NCBI RefSeq assembly: GCF_026241255.1
Contig: NZ_JAPHNC010000002.1
Span: 62,001 to 126,000, forward strand
DNA length: 64,000 nt
Direction of reading: 5' to 3'
Source: Helicobacter sp. MIT 21-1697
GTDB lineage: Bacteria; Campylobacterota; Campylobacteria; Campylobacterales; Helicobacteraceae
The position numbers and the translations under genes were made by a program. The notes below the pieces were generated by a model. That model was given only the letters and a program-made list of their open reading frames with translations. It had not been told where the DNA came from and ran no database searches. Positions 35,703 through 44,296 of the stretch are shown here, piece by piece (the first letter of the stretch is position 1; every line of letters starts with the position of its first letter).

Positions 35703-36791
35703 ATGATTTTTATAGATAAAATAAAAACAAAATTGAGACAAGCATTTGCTCATTTTGATGCAATCCAAACACAGCTTTTACAAATGCAAATCCTAAGCTT
35801 AAAGCATTCCATTATGCCAAATTCTAATGCACAAGTGCAAAAGAATCATTTTTTACTTTTTAGTTTTGCAAAGCATTTACCGCAATTTGGTGCGAATAAT
35901 TTGGGGGATTACATTCAAACTATTGCGACAAAAAAAGCTATTGCTCATCATTTTCCAAACGCGCGATATTCCTTTATAGATAGGGATTCACTCGTGGGTT
36001 ATTCTTCGGGGGGGGGGGGGGTTACACTCGTTGTTATGCAAGGTTGGTTTGCATATTCAATTCATTGTATGCCAAACAATGAGACTTTACCTATTTTTGT
36101 CGGAACACATTTTGCCACTTCATTTCACAAAACTTTGCAATATTTTATCAGTTACTATCCTTGGTATTTTGAACATAAAGAGATTGGTTGTAGAGATTTA
36201 TATACATTAGAGTTTTGTCAAAGCTTAGGGATAAAATCTTATTTTTCACGTTGTTTAACCCTCACGCTTCCCAAACGCAAGGTAAGTGTGGAGCAAAATA
36301 AGGTTTTTTTGGTGGGTATTGATAAAGAGATTCATCAATATATCCCAACTCCTTTGCATCAAAATGCGGTGGAAGTAAATCAACAATGGGTTATGCCTGA
36401 AGAGAGATTAGATTGGCAAAGTAGCTATTCTAGGGCAGAATCCTTGCTTGAGACTTACAAAAATCAAGCCAAATTAGTTATCACTTGCGCCCTGCATTGT
36501 GCTGCTCCTTGTGTGGCTATGGGGATTCCTGTGGTTTTGATTGCTTTAAATGAAGAAAATCTCAATCGTTTTTCTGCTGTGAACGGGATTTTGAGGATTT
36601 GGACAATCAAAGAACTAAAAAGCGCAGAAGTGGATTTCAATCCAAATGTTTTAGAAATAGAATCCTTAAAAAAAGATATGTTAGAAAATTTGTATTTAAG
36701 CATTCAAAAAGCAATGGGTAAGGCAATAGATGAAGTGCGATTGAAACAAATACGACAAGCAATTACAGATTTTAAAGTGCCTTTTGTTTAA
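35703..36791 (+). CDS. Polysaccharide pyruvyl transferase-like, with G14 tract
   Basis: 362 residues, cytosolic. The PS_pyruv_trans fold is shown by FGANNLGDYIQTIA near the N-terminus, EIGCRDLYTLEFCQSLGIKSYFSRCLTLTLP in the middle, and LVITCALHCAAPCVAMGIPVVLI near the end. Such enzymes add pyruvate ketals to surface sugars. Fourteen G at 36008-36021 code for SGGGG at about codon 102, and the frame is intact as read, so the gene is ON at this length. GGAGG precedes the ATG. It meets the flagellin-glycosylation gene maf tail to tail with no gap. The acceptor sugar is unknown; a flagellar or LPS glycan is a guess from location. Confidence 0.85.
   Translation: MIFIDKIKTKLRQAFAHFDAIQTQLLQMQILSLKHSIMPNSNAQVQKNHFLLFSFAKHLPQFGANNLGDYIQTIATKKAIAHHFPNARYSFIDRDSLVGYSSGGGGVTLVVMQGWFAYSIHCMPNNETLPIFVGTHFATSFHKTLQYFISYYPWYFEHKEIGCRDLYTLEFCQSLGIKSYFSRCLTLTLPKRKVSVEQNKVFLVGIDKEIHQYIPTPLHQNAVEVNQQWVMPEERLDWQSSYSRAESLLETYKNQAKLVITCALHCAAPCVAMGIPVVLIALNEENLNRFSAVNGILRIWTIKELKSAEVDFNPNVLEIESLKKDMLENLYLSIQKAMGKAIDEVRLKQIRQAITDFKVPFV
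36008..36021 (+). repeat. G14 homopolymer in pyruvyl transferase
   Basis: Fourteen G inside the reading frame, at roughly 30% of the gene length; the frame is open as read. A gain or loss that is not a multiple of three truncates the enzyme early. Confidence 0.93.
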
Positions 36792-38693
36792 TCACACTTC
36801 CCAAGTTGCAAAAGCTTTTTTGACAACTTCAATGACACTATCCATACCACCCGCAAGGGAAAAAAGCCAATATTTATGCGCATAGATGAGTTCAGCTTGT
36901 TTGACAAGTTTTGCTTCTTCATTGTTAGCTGGCATTACAAGTATGCGCGCAATGTCCATTTCTTGATGAAAGATATAGGATTGTAGCGCGTCCATAAAGC
37001 ATTCACGAAATCGCTTGTTATCAAAAAGCTCTTTTACTTCTTGGATTCTATCTATGCATTTTTGTAATTCTTCACTTTTGAGTTCTTCTAAACGTTGCTC
37101 TTTATTGAGGAGTTCAAAACGTTCAGTAAGTGCTGCTACTTCTAAAAATACTTCTTCAACAAATGCTTTGTCTTTGAGCCCTAACTCAATCCAATCACGC
37201 GTTTTTTGTTTGATTTTAGCAAGATTTGCTTCATAAGATTCAGATGAGGGCAAAGAGAGTGTGATAGGGGATTTTTTATGCGAAGTGTCAATGAGTTTGA
37301 TAGCTTCAGGGAAGGGTATTTCCTTTGTCCCGTGTATGCGAGCACCTCCCTCTGTGGCATTGATGACTTCAATAGGATAAGGAGTGTTGGCAATATCGCG
37401 CTCATAAAATGTTAAAAATAATTTCCAAACCTTTGTAGATTCTATCATACCGCCACCGCCATATTTTTCTACCATAATTTTTTGTCCCTTTTGTTCCATT
37501 TCTTCGGGATTGATTTCATTTGCTCCATAGACGGCATTTTTGGCGTGAGATGTGCCATCTTCACCAAAGGCTAAATCTTGTCCAATGATAATACAACGTT
37601 TAAAGCGCGAATGCACTATGAGTTCATAAGCCATATTTGCAGCACTCATACCAATCCCCAAATAGCCATATTCTGGAATCTCAAAGTAATTTGTATATCC
37701 AAAAGGGCGCAAAGAATATTGCACTAAATCGCCCTTAAGTGCATTTTTAAGACGATTATGCACAATAGAAGTAATTGCAAATATAACGCCTTTATGGGCT
37801 GGTTTGGGTGTATCTTCATAGAATTTTGCAGTGAGTTCCACGCGTTCAAGCGAAAAGACAATATCGGGTTTGATACCTTCTTTTGCAAGAATCGGAAAAG
37901 AAGCGTCAATGCAAAAGATTGTAGCATAGTCTTGGATTTGTTTTAAGTGTGGAATCTGCTTGCTCAAACTTGGACCTGTGGCAACAATGATAGCTGTATC
38001 TCTTCCTTTGATTTGCTCTAATAAATTAAGTAAAGTGGGTGATTTAATCACATCTGGAAGATTTTGTATGTGATGTGAAATACCAATAATAGAATCTCGG
38101 CTATCATTTCCCACGCTAATGACACTATGTTCAATAGAGCGGATAAAAAATTGATTGATTTTGATATAAAGCTCTGAATAAAGCTCATAATAGGGATTAA
38201 AAAGATGCAAATCATAGACTTTTGAATAAATTTTTGCATCGCGCTCACTTGCAAAGAGTATATCAATGCTTGTAGAATCACAATTTTTAGCGTCAATAAA
38301 AATAAGATGTTTTTCTAAGATTTCTTTAGAAAAATCCATAAAATGCAGCACGATAAAAAGTAATTCTATTTCGGGCTCAAGCACAATGATACGTTTTAGA
38401 AAATCATTTTGTAAAAGGACTTTGTAAAACACTCCATTGCCTACGCCAAAAAAATACAAATAAGGATAATGTGAATATTGTGCAAATGCCTCAATTTTAG
38501 CATTTGTTTCTTCAAGTGGATTGCCCTGAAAAAGTGCAGTATTTGTGCGTTTATCAATGATATTAATATTAAGAGGATCGCTTCCTTGATATACTTCAAA
38601 ATCTTGATTGGGCTTAAACTCATTCAATCTCAATGCAAGGGCAGGAGAGCGAATTGCCAACGCAGAGAGATTGAGGCTAAAAAAATCCTGCAT
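36792..38693 (-). CDS. maf: Motility accessory factor (Maf/DUF115) flagellin glycosyltransferase
   Basis: 633 residues with the DUF115 core: AIIVATGPSLSKQIPHLKQI, then ATIFCIDASFPILAKEGIKPDIVFSLER, and GYLGIGMSAANMAYELIVHSRFKRCIIIGQDLAF. Maf proteins transfer pseudaminic or legionaminic acid to flagellin. It lies 29 nt downstream of flaB on the same strand with no visible terminator, so it may share the flaB sigma-54 promoter. The ribosome site is weak. I recall the same maf-flaB-topA order in H. pylori. Confidence 0.88.
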   Translation of the reverse strand: MQDFFSLNLSALAIRSPALALRLNEFKPNQDFEVYQGSDPLNINIIDKRTNTALFQGNPLEETNAKIEAFAQYSHYPYLYFFGVGNGVFYKVLLQNDFLKRIIVLEPEIELLFIVLHFMDFSKEILEKHLIFIDAKNCDSTSIDILFASERDAKIYSKVYDLHLFNPYYELYSELYIKINQFFIRSIEHSVISVGNDSRDSIIGISHHIQNLPDVIKSPTLLNLLEQIKGRDTAIIVATGPSLSKQIPHLKQIQDYATIFCIDASFPILAKEGIKPDIVFSLERVELTAKFYEDTPKPAHKGVIFAITSIVHNRLKNALKGDLVQYSLRPFGYTNYFEIPEYGYLGIGMSAANMAYELIVHSRFKRCIIIGQDLAFGEDGTSHAKNAVYGANEINPEEMEQKGQKIMVEKYGGGGMIESTKVWKLFLTFYERDIANTPYPIEVINATEGGARIHGTKEIPFPEAIKLIDTSHKKSPITLSLPSSESYEANLAKIKQKTRDWIELGLKDKAFVEEVFLEVAALTERFELLNKEQRLEELKSEELQKCIDRIQEVKELFDNKRFRECFMDALQSYIFHQEMDIARILVMPANNEEAKLVKQAELIYAHKYWLFSLAGGMDSVIEVVKKAFATWEV

Positions 38694-38722
38694 ACAAGTG
38701 CTTAAAGAGCTATGCTACTTGA

Positions 38723-40267
38723 TTATTGAAGAAGCCTAAGCACATTTTGCTGCACAGCATTAGCTTGTGCCATTGCAAAGTTACCGCTTTGAGCCAAAAC
38801 ATTATGTTTAGAGAATGTTGCAGATTCTGATGCGAAATCCACATCTCTGATATTTGATTCTGCAGCTTTTACATTCACTTGTGTAACAGAGACATTGTTA
38901 ATGGTTGAAACAAGCTGAATTTGCGCCGAACCAATATCTGCTCGGAGTTTATCAAGTTGTGCGCGTGCAGATTCTGCCATATCCATAACTACCATTGCAC
39001 CTTTAAGGCTTGTAACCCCAGCTCCAATGCCATCAAAATGCAGATTTGCTTGAGCGACATTTGCATTTGCCCCACACGCCGAAGCGACATTCGCATCCAT
39101 TTCTCCCCTTATATAGCGGAGATTCGCAGTAAATTCAGCAATACCTTGGGCAGAATGGAATCCTATATGGCTATAATTTATTCCACTCACAATAATATCT
39201 CTTGCATCTGTTCTAATGAGCGTTAAGCGCCCCACAATAGCGTGGTCTGTCCCAGAGATACCAGCGAAATTTCCTCCACCAAAGATTTTTCCACTATCGC
39301 CTTGAGTGCGGATACAAATTGCTCTCCCATCAAGACTACGTACATTCATACGCCCTGTAATATCAGTAAAAGCTTCGCAGCCTGTGCGTTCTTTGATAGA
39401 GTTAATCGCGTTAAGCAAACGTCCATCAGAATCATTTTTGCGAATATCGTGAATATTTCCGATTGTTACGCCATTAATGACTAACTCACGAATAGTGCCA
39501 GAGAGGACAGGCACATCGCCTGTTGCCATTACATTCCACGCAGCACGCACACCTAGTGTATCAGAGTATTTGTTGATAACTTCAGTCAAAACCCCTATAC
39601 CTGTTCCTGCAGATGTAGAAATTTTAACGGTTTCAGTTTCAAAATCGTGCTTTCCATCAACTTGGCGAAATTTTAGCATTACTTCGGTGAGATTTGATGC
39701 TGCGCCAGAAGCAAGCATACCAATTCCTCCAAATGAACCACTTTCTAAGCGCACGTGTCCAATTTTATCCGAGCTTGTAGGACCAATAGAGGCTTTCACC
39801 GTTGTATTTGAATATGCACCAATTTGAAACTCTTTGTTTGAAAATGCACCAGAGAGCATTTGTTGCCCATTATAACTTGTAGTGTTAGCAATATTATCTA
39901 ACTCCTCTAAGAGACGAATAATATCGCTTTGAAGTGCCTTTCTTGTCTCATTACTTTGTCCATCTTGTGCCGCTTGAATGGCTTTGGTTTTAATTGTATC
40001 TAAGATTTTAAGCTGCTCGTCCATTGCTTTATCTGCAACTTGTATCATACCAATAGCATCATTTGCATTTCGGACTGCCTGCCCTAAGCTTTCACTTTGA
40101 CTTCTTAAGCTATCGGCAATCGCCATACCTGAAGCATCATCAGCTGCTTTATTTAAGCGCAAACCAGAGCTTAACTTTTCAAGTGAGTTATGCAGACTTC
40201 TATTATTTTGCACACCAATAGTGTGAGCAGTAAGGGCGGAGATGTTTGTGTTTATCCTAAAACTCAT
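38723..40267 (-). CDS. flaB: Minor flagellin FlaB
   Basis: 514 residues from the ATG at 40267 ([15 protein letters not shown]), with AAGGATG upstream; the frame is open further but would cross the promoter. The conserved D0/D1 ends are [27 protein letters not shown] at the N-terminus and the [18 protein letters not shown] end. The middle ([43 protein letters not shown]) follows H. pylori FlaB closely from memory. It is exported by the flagellar type III system and assembled near the hook. It is preceded by a good sigma-54 promoter, as expected for flaB and not flaA. Confidence 0.96.
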   Translation of the reverse strand: MSFRINTNISALTAHTIGVQNNRSLHNSLEKLSSGLRLNKAADDASGMAIADSLRSQSESLGQAVRNANDAIGMIQVADKAMDEQLKILDTIKTKAIQAAQDGQSNETRKALQSDIIRLLEELDNIANTTSYNGQQMLSGAFSNKEFQIGAYSNTTVKASIGPTSSDKIGHVRLESGSFGGIGMLASGAASNLTEVMLKFRQVDGKHDFETETVKISTSAGTGIGVLTEVINKYSDTLGVRAAWNVMATGDVPVLSGTIRELVINGVTIGNIHDIRKNDSDGRLLNAINSIKERTGCEAFTDITGRMNVRSLDGRAICIRTQGDSGKIFGGGNFAGISGTDHAIVGRLTLIRTDARDIIVSGINYSHIGFHSAQGIAEFTANLRYIRGEMDANVASACGANANVAQANLHFDGIGAGVTSLKGAMVVMDMAESARAQLDKLRADIGSAQIQLVSTINNVSVTQVNVKAAESNIRDVDFASESATFSKHNVLAQSGNFAMAQANAVQQNVLRLLQ

Positions 40268-40309
40268 TTTGCATCCTTTGCTAAACTTTTTTTCGTTTGT
40301 GCCGATTAA

Positions 40310-40324
40310 GCAAAAGATGTTCCA
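40310..40324 (-). promoter_or_regulatory. Sigma-54 (RpoN) promoter of flaB
   Basis: On the minus strand: TGGAAC, 5 nt, TTGC followed by T. This matches the consensus TGGCAC-N5-TTGC at all but one base. The -12 GC and -24 GG are 10 nt apart. The expected start site is about 30 nt before the flaB ATG. Confidence 0.85.
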
Positions 40325-40386
40325 TATTTTTTGTGCCAAATAAAATAATAATGTGAGATTCCAATCAGAATCTATGCTAAAATCCA

Positions 40387-40405
40387 TTTCTATTTTTCAT
40401 AGAAA
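40387..40405 (+). repeat. Small hairpin in the topA leader
   Basis: TTTCTAT / ATAGAAA around TTTTC, ending 24 nt before the topA ATG. Its function is unknown. Confidence 0.3.
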
Positions 40406-40429
40406 TTAGGCATTAGGGAATTTAAAGTT

Positions 40430-42670
40430 ATGAAAGATTTAATTATTGTGGAATCGCCCGCTAAAGCAAGGACGATTAAAAATTTTTTAGGGAGTAAATA
40501 TGAGGTTATAGCCTCTAAAGGTCATATCCGAGACTTGCCAAAATATACTTTTGGCATTGAGATAAAGGATAAATCATTTCACCCGCAATACACTATCAGC
40601 AAGGATCATACAGAGATTGTTGAGAAAATCAAAGCTGCAAGCCAAAAAGCAAAGATAACCTATATCGCAACCGATGAAGATAGGGAAGGAGAGGCTATTG
40701 GCTTTCATATTACCCAAGCCTTGAATCTGCCTTATGAAAAAATCCCGCGTATAGTATTTCACGAGATTACAAAAAATGCCATTACACATTCATTGCAGAA
40801 TCCGCGTCAAATTGATATGGCAAAGGTAAATGCTCAACAAGCGCGGCGATTGCTTGATAGGATTGTTGGTTTTAAGCTCTCTGAACTTATTTCCTCTAAG
40901 ATTCAACGTGGATTATCAGCAGGGCGTGTGCAAAGCTCTGCACTTAAGATTATCGTAGATAGGGAGCGAGAGATACGCGCTTTTAAGCCAACAATTTATT
41001 TTTTGATTAATGCGGTTTTTAATACAAAATCCAAAAATAAGCAACAAACACAAAATAATAGTATAGAAGCTGAACTTATCACTTATGATAAGAAGCTTGA
41101 AAAGCTTTCTTTGCAAGATTCTAAGGCGGTAGGAGCAATGGTGGAGCATATCCAAAAACAGCAATTTTTTATTAAAGAAATTATCACAAAAAGTAAAAAA
41201 ACACCAACGCCTCCACCATTTATGACTTCCACATTACAACAAAGTGCTTCAAGCTTACTAGGATTTTCGCCCTCTCGCACGATGAGTATTGCTCAACGGC
41301 TTTATGAGGGTGTGGAAACAAATTTTGGGAGTATGGGGGTGATTACCTATATGAGGACAGATAGTCTCAATATTGCTAAAGAAGCTCAAAAAGCTGCGCG
41401 AGAGATGATTATCAAAACTTATGGAAAAGAATATGTCCCTGCCAAATCTAAAAACTATGCTACCAAATCCAAAGCTGCGCAAGAAGCCCACGAAGCGATA
41501 CGTCCAACCAATCTTGATTTTACACCTCAAATTGCAAAATCTTATCTTAAACCTGAAGAACATAGGCTTTATGCGCTTATTTATTATCGTTTTTTGGCTT
41601 CGCAAAGTCAAGATGCGCTCTTTGAGATACAAAATATTATTTTTACAACTCATAATCAAGCACATTTGATTGAGTTTAGAGCAAGTGGGCGCAAACTTGT
41701 ATATGATGGATTCTATAAAATTATCGGAAATGATGATAAAGATAAGCTTTTGCCCGAATGTAAAGAGGGGGAAGATGTGTTACTTCATAATATAGAATCT
41801 GTGCAAAAATCCACCGAAGCGCCATCGCGTTATTCTGAAGCAAGTATTATCAAAAGTATGGAATCGCTTGGTATAGGTCGTCCCTCTACTTATGCCCCTA
41901 CCATTGCATTGCTTGTGGCGCGAGAATATGTGAATGTAGAAAAAAAGCAGCTTGTGCCGCAAGAAAGCGCATTTAAAGTCATAGAAATGTTGGAATCGTA
42001 TTTTGATGAGATTGTAGATTCTCAATTTAGCGCTGGATTAGAGGATAAGCTTGATGAAATTGCGCAAGCAAAAATGAATTGGGAATCTGTGTTGTGGGAG
42101 TTTTATCAGCCATTTATGCAAAAGATAGAATCTGGCAAAAAAGTAATAATCTCACAAAAGGTTACCATTCCCACAGGAGAAATGTGTCCCAAATGTGGTA
42201 AGGAACTTGTGCAACGCAAGAGCAAATATGGCGAATTTATCGCGTGTAGTGGTTATCCAAAATGCAAATATATCAAGCCCACACAGCAAGATATGCAATC
42301 ACAACCCCAAGAATATGGCGTGTGCGAAAAATGTGGTGAGCCTATGGTGAAAAAAATTGGTCGCAATGGCGAATTTATCGCGTGTAGTGGTTATCCAAAA
42401 TGCAAAAATACAAAATCTCTTACTGATAAAGCGCAGGCTCATAGCGTTGAAGGTGTGGCTTGTCCGGAATGCGGAGGAGAGATTGTGAAAAGATTTAGTC
42501 GCAGGGGAGCATTTTTTGGCTGCAAGAATTATCCAAAATGCACTTTTATCTCAAAGTTTCAACCTATCAAAGAAAAATGTCCGCAATGTGGAGGGATAAG
42601 CGTAGAGCGAGAATATCGTAAAAAACAAGTGCGCGAATGCCTCAAATGTAAGCATAGGATTGAATTGTAA
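40430..42670 (+). CDS. topA: DNA topoisomerase I
   Basis: 746 residues. The Toprim domain starts LIIVESPAKARTIKNFLG and has ATDEDREGEAIGFH with the metal-binding acids. The active-site Tyr is in GVITYMRTDS at about residue 305, and SAGRVQSSALKIIVDRE is also present. The C-terminus carries four zinc-ribbon-like units: CPKCGKEL...CSGYPKC, CEKCGEPM...CSGYPKC, CPECGGEI...CKNYPKC and CPQCGGIS...CLKC. It relaxes negative supercoils. It is divergent from flaB. Confidence 0.97.
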   Translation: MKDLIIVESPAKARTIKNFLGSKYEVIASKGHIRDLPKYTFGIEIKDKSFHPQYTISKDHTEIVEKIKAASQKAKITYIATDEDREGEAIGFHITQALNLPYEKIPRIVFHEITKNAITHSLQNPRQIDMAKVNAQQARRLLDRIVGFKLSELISSKIQRGLSAGRVQSSALKIIVDREREIRAFKPTIYFLINAVFNTKSKNKQQTQNNSIEAELITYDKKLEKLSLQDSKAVGAMVEHIQKQQFFIKEIITKSKKTPTPPPFMTSTLQQSASSLLGFSPSRTMSIAQRLYEGVETNFGSMGVITYMRTDSLNIAKEAQKAAREMIIKTYGKEYVPAKSKNYATKSKAAQEAHEAIRPTNLDFTPQIAKSYLKPEEHRLYALIYYRFLASQSQDALFEIQNIIFTTHNQAHLIEFRASGRKLVYDGFYKIIGNDDKDKLLPECKEGEDVLLHNIESVQKSTEAPSRYSEASIIKSMESLGIGRPSTYAPTIALLVAREYVNVEKKQLVPQESAFKVIEMLESYFDEIVDSQFSAGLEDKLDEIAQAKMNWESVLWEFYQPFMQKIESGKKVIISQKVTIPTGEMCPKCGKELVQRKSKYGEFIACSGYPKCKYIKPTQQDMQSQPQEYGVCEKCGEPMVKKIGRNGEFIACSGYPKCKNTKSLTDKAQAHSVEGVACPECGGEIVKRFSRRGAFFGCKNYPKCTFISKFQPIKEKCPQCGGISVEREYRKKQVRECLKCKHRIEL

Positions 42671-42811
42671 GGTTACTACATTTAGAAACTTTGTTATTCT
42701 TTCTATAACCCTATAAAATTAAGATTCCCTTTGGGGAGTTTGATTTTAGTAAAATATAATTCCACAAAATGTTGCTTTTTGTATCATTCAAAAAAAGAAT
42801 ATAACCCAATC

Positions 42812-42848
42812 TTTTGCTTTTAAGCAAAAATCGGGGGGGGGGGGGGGG
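42812..42848 (+). repeat. Hairpin followed by G16 tract upstream of an outer-membrane gene
   Basis: TTTTGCTT / AAGCAAAA form an 8-bp stem (42812-42829), then 16 G at 42833-42848, ending 49 nt before the outer-membrane gene ATG at 42898. TATAAC at 42800-42805 and TATAAT at 42755-42760 lie upstream, so the tract probably sits in the 5' leader. Otherwise the 227-nt gap after topA holds no gene. Confidence 0.85.
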
Positions 42849-42897
42849 CTAAAATTGAAATTGCGTTTAACGCAAATATACAATAAAGGTGGTTTCA

Positions 42898-43545
42898 ATG
42901 AAAATAATCAAAAAAGTAATTGTAAGTTCGGCTCTCGCTGTGGCTTTAGTAAGTGCGACAAGTTCTACAGCTTTAACCGAAGAGAGTGGGTTGTTTGCAG
43001 GTGTAGGTGCGGGGTATGGTATGGCTAATATACATTCTCATTCTGGTAGTAGTGGTACTGATGTGAGCATTGATTTTAAAGATAAAGGGATAGCCTATGA
43101 AGTCATTGCTGGATATAAGCATTTCTTTACACCTAGTTTAGGTTTTCGCTTATTTGGGAGCTTTATCTATACTGATGCGAAGCATAAAGCCGATGGAATA
43201 AGCACAAAAGCTAATGTGATGACTTATAGTGCAAATTTTGATGCACTCTATAACCTTATCACAAGTGAGCCTACGAATCTTGGCATATTTGTAGGTATAG
43301 GGGTAGGTGCGAATACTTGGGGTGGAAAGGCATTTGATGATATTCCTGATAATATAAAAACAACCAAAACAAGTTTTGATTTTGCTCTCAATGTGGGGTT
43401 AAGAGGCGTATTTGCTAAACATCACGGCGTAGAAATCGCTGCTCGTGTGCCTTTTGAGGAGCAATATATTTATAATTTTTACCTAGAGCAATTGATAGTA
43501 GCATATAAATATAATGTCGGTGCGCGCTATATTTATAACTTCTAA
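42898..43545 (+). CDS. Small outer-membrane beta-barrel protein
   Basis: 215 residues from the ATG at 42898 (AAAGGTGG is the ribosome site). The signal peptide IIKKVIVSSALAVALVSATSSTA is clear. The mature chain starts SGLFAGVGAGYGMANIHSHSG and has strands such as AYEVIAGYKHFFTPSLGFRLFGSF and LGIFVGIGVGANTWGG, ending NVGARYIYNF with a C-terminal Phe. This is an 8-stranded OmpA/OmpW-like barrel in size. A G16 run 49 nt upstream suggests expression varies with tract length. Confidence 0.85.
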   Translation: MKIIKKVIVSSALAVALVSATSSTALTEESGLFAGVGAGYGMANIHSHSGSSGTDVSIDFKDKGIAYEVIAGYKHFFTPSLGFRLFGSFIYTDAKHKADGISTKANVMTYSANFDALYNLITSEPTNLGIFVGIGVGANTWGGKAFDDIPDNIKTTKTSFDFALNVGLRGVFAKHHGVEIAARVPFEEQYIYNFYLEQLIVAYKYNVGARYIYNF

Positions 43546-43642
43546 GATAGAATCTTTAAAGAGGCATAGGCTTTGTGCTTTTTTAAAAAGCGCATTGCCT
43601 GCAAAAACAAGAATAAAAGAATAAGATTTACAAAAATCAAAA

Positions 43643-43667
43643 TTAGAATCTGCACCAAAGATTCTAA
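43643..43667 (-). terminator. Terminator of the aspS-membrane gene unit
   Basis: On the minus strand, TTAGAATCT and AGATTCTAA pair (9 bp, 7-nt loop), followed by TTTTGATTTT. The stem begins inside the last codons of the membrane protein gene. Confidence 0.65.
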
Positions 43668-44296
43668 AAGCCAATATCTGAAAATAAAGCTCTTTTTTCA
43701 AAAGGAATATTCCAATTTTTTCCGCTAAAATCATATTTTTCAAAATTATAGATTTGCAAGATGATACATAGGACAAAAAAGAGTGTCCCAAGGCAAAAAC
43801 CTATGATAATTTTTATTGTGGTAAAAAACACAAGTGTAGCCTTAAGATGAGGCGTGTGCTTAAAAAACTCTGCAAGTGTGCTACTAACAATAGCAAAACT
43901 TTGCCATATTACAAACCACGGAATCATAACAATCTGCATACTCAATGCAAGTGTGGCGGGTAATCCTGTAAGGACAAAGGCTATAACGATAGCAAGACAC
44001 GCTCCAAATACGATATGCTCTCTTTGCATTTTGGGAATAAAAAGAAACAGCACAGGCAGATTGACAGCTATAAGATACTTGCTTAGCACTATCGCTCTGC
44101 CTACTAACTTAATAAAGCTATGATGGTCAATAGGTATGTGGGCTATAAAGCGGCGATAGACAAGCACGAAGAGGATACACGCCCCAATATAGAAAATAAA
44201 GATAAAAAGAGCAAAGAAGAATTTGCGCCCGATGTTCTCGCTCTTTGTATCATTGGAGCTTGGTTCTGCTTCACTTAACCCCTTATTTTGGTTCAT
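43664..44296 (-). CDS. Polytopic membrane protein of unknown function
   Basis: 210 residues. A polar N-terminus (about 25 residues) is followed by about five membrane segments: [77 protein letters not shown] and a C-terminal pair around [24 protein letters not shown]. It ends in a cytosolic tail. I do not recognise the family. It overlaps the end of aspS by 14 nt with no clear ribosome site, so it is probably translated by coupling. Confidence 0.65.
   Translation of the reverse strand: MNQNKGLSEAEPSSNDTKSENIGRKFFFALFIFIFYIGACILFVLVYRRFIAHIPIDHHSFIKLVGRAIVLSKYLIAVNLPVLFLFIPKMQREHIVFGACLAIVIAFVLTGLPATLALSMQIVMIPWFVIWQSFAIVSSTLAEFFKHTPHLKATLVFFTTIKIIIGFCLGTLFFVLCIILQIYNFEKYDFSGKNWNIPFEKRALFSDIGF

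Noticed and set aside
40324-40340. TGGCAC on the minus strand upstream of flaB as a -24 element
   Set aside because: No GC at the required 10-nt spacing; the TGGAAC...TTGC at 40310-40324 has correct spacing.
38723-40387. Longer flaB start at 40387
   Set aside because: It would place the sigma-54 promoter within the coding region and add 40 non-flagellin residues; MSFRINTN at 40267 has a ribosome site.
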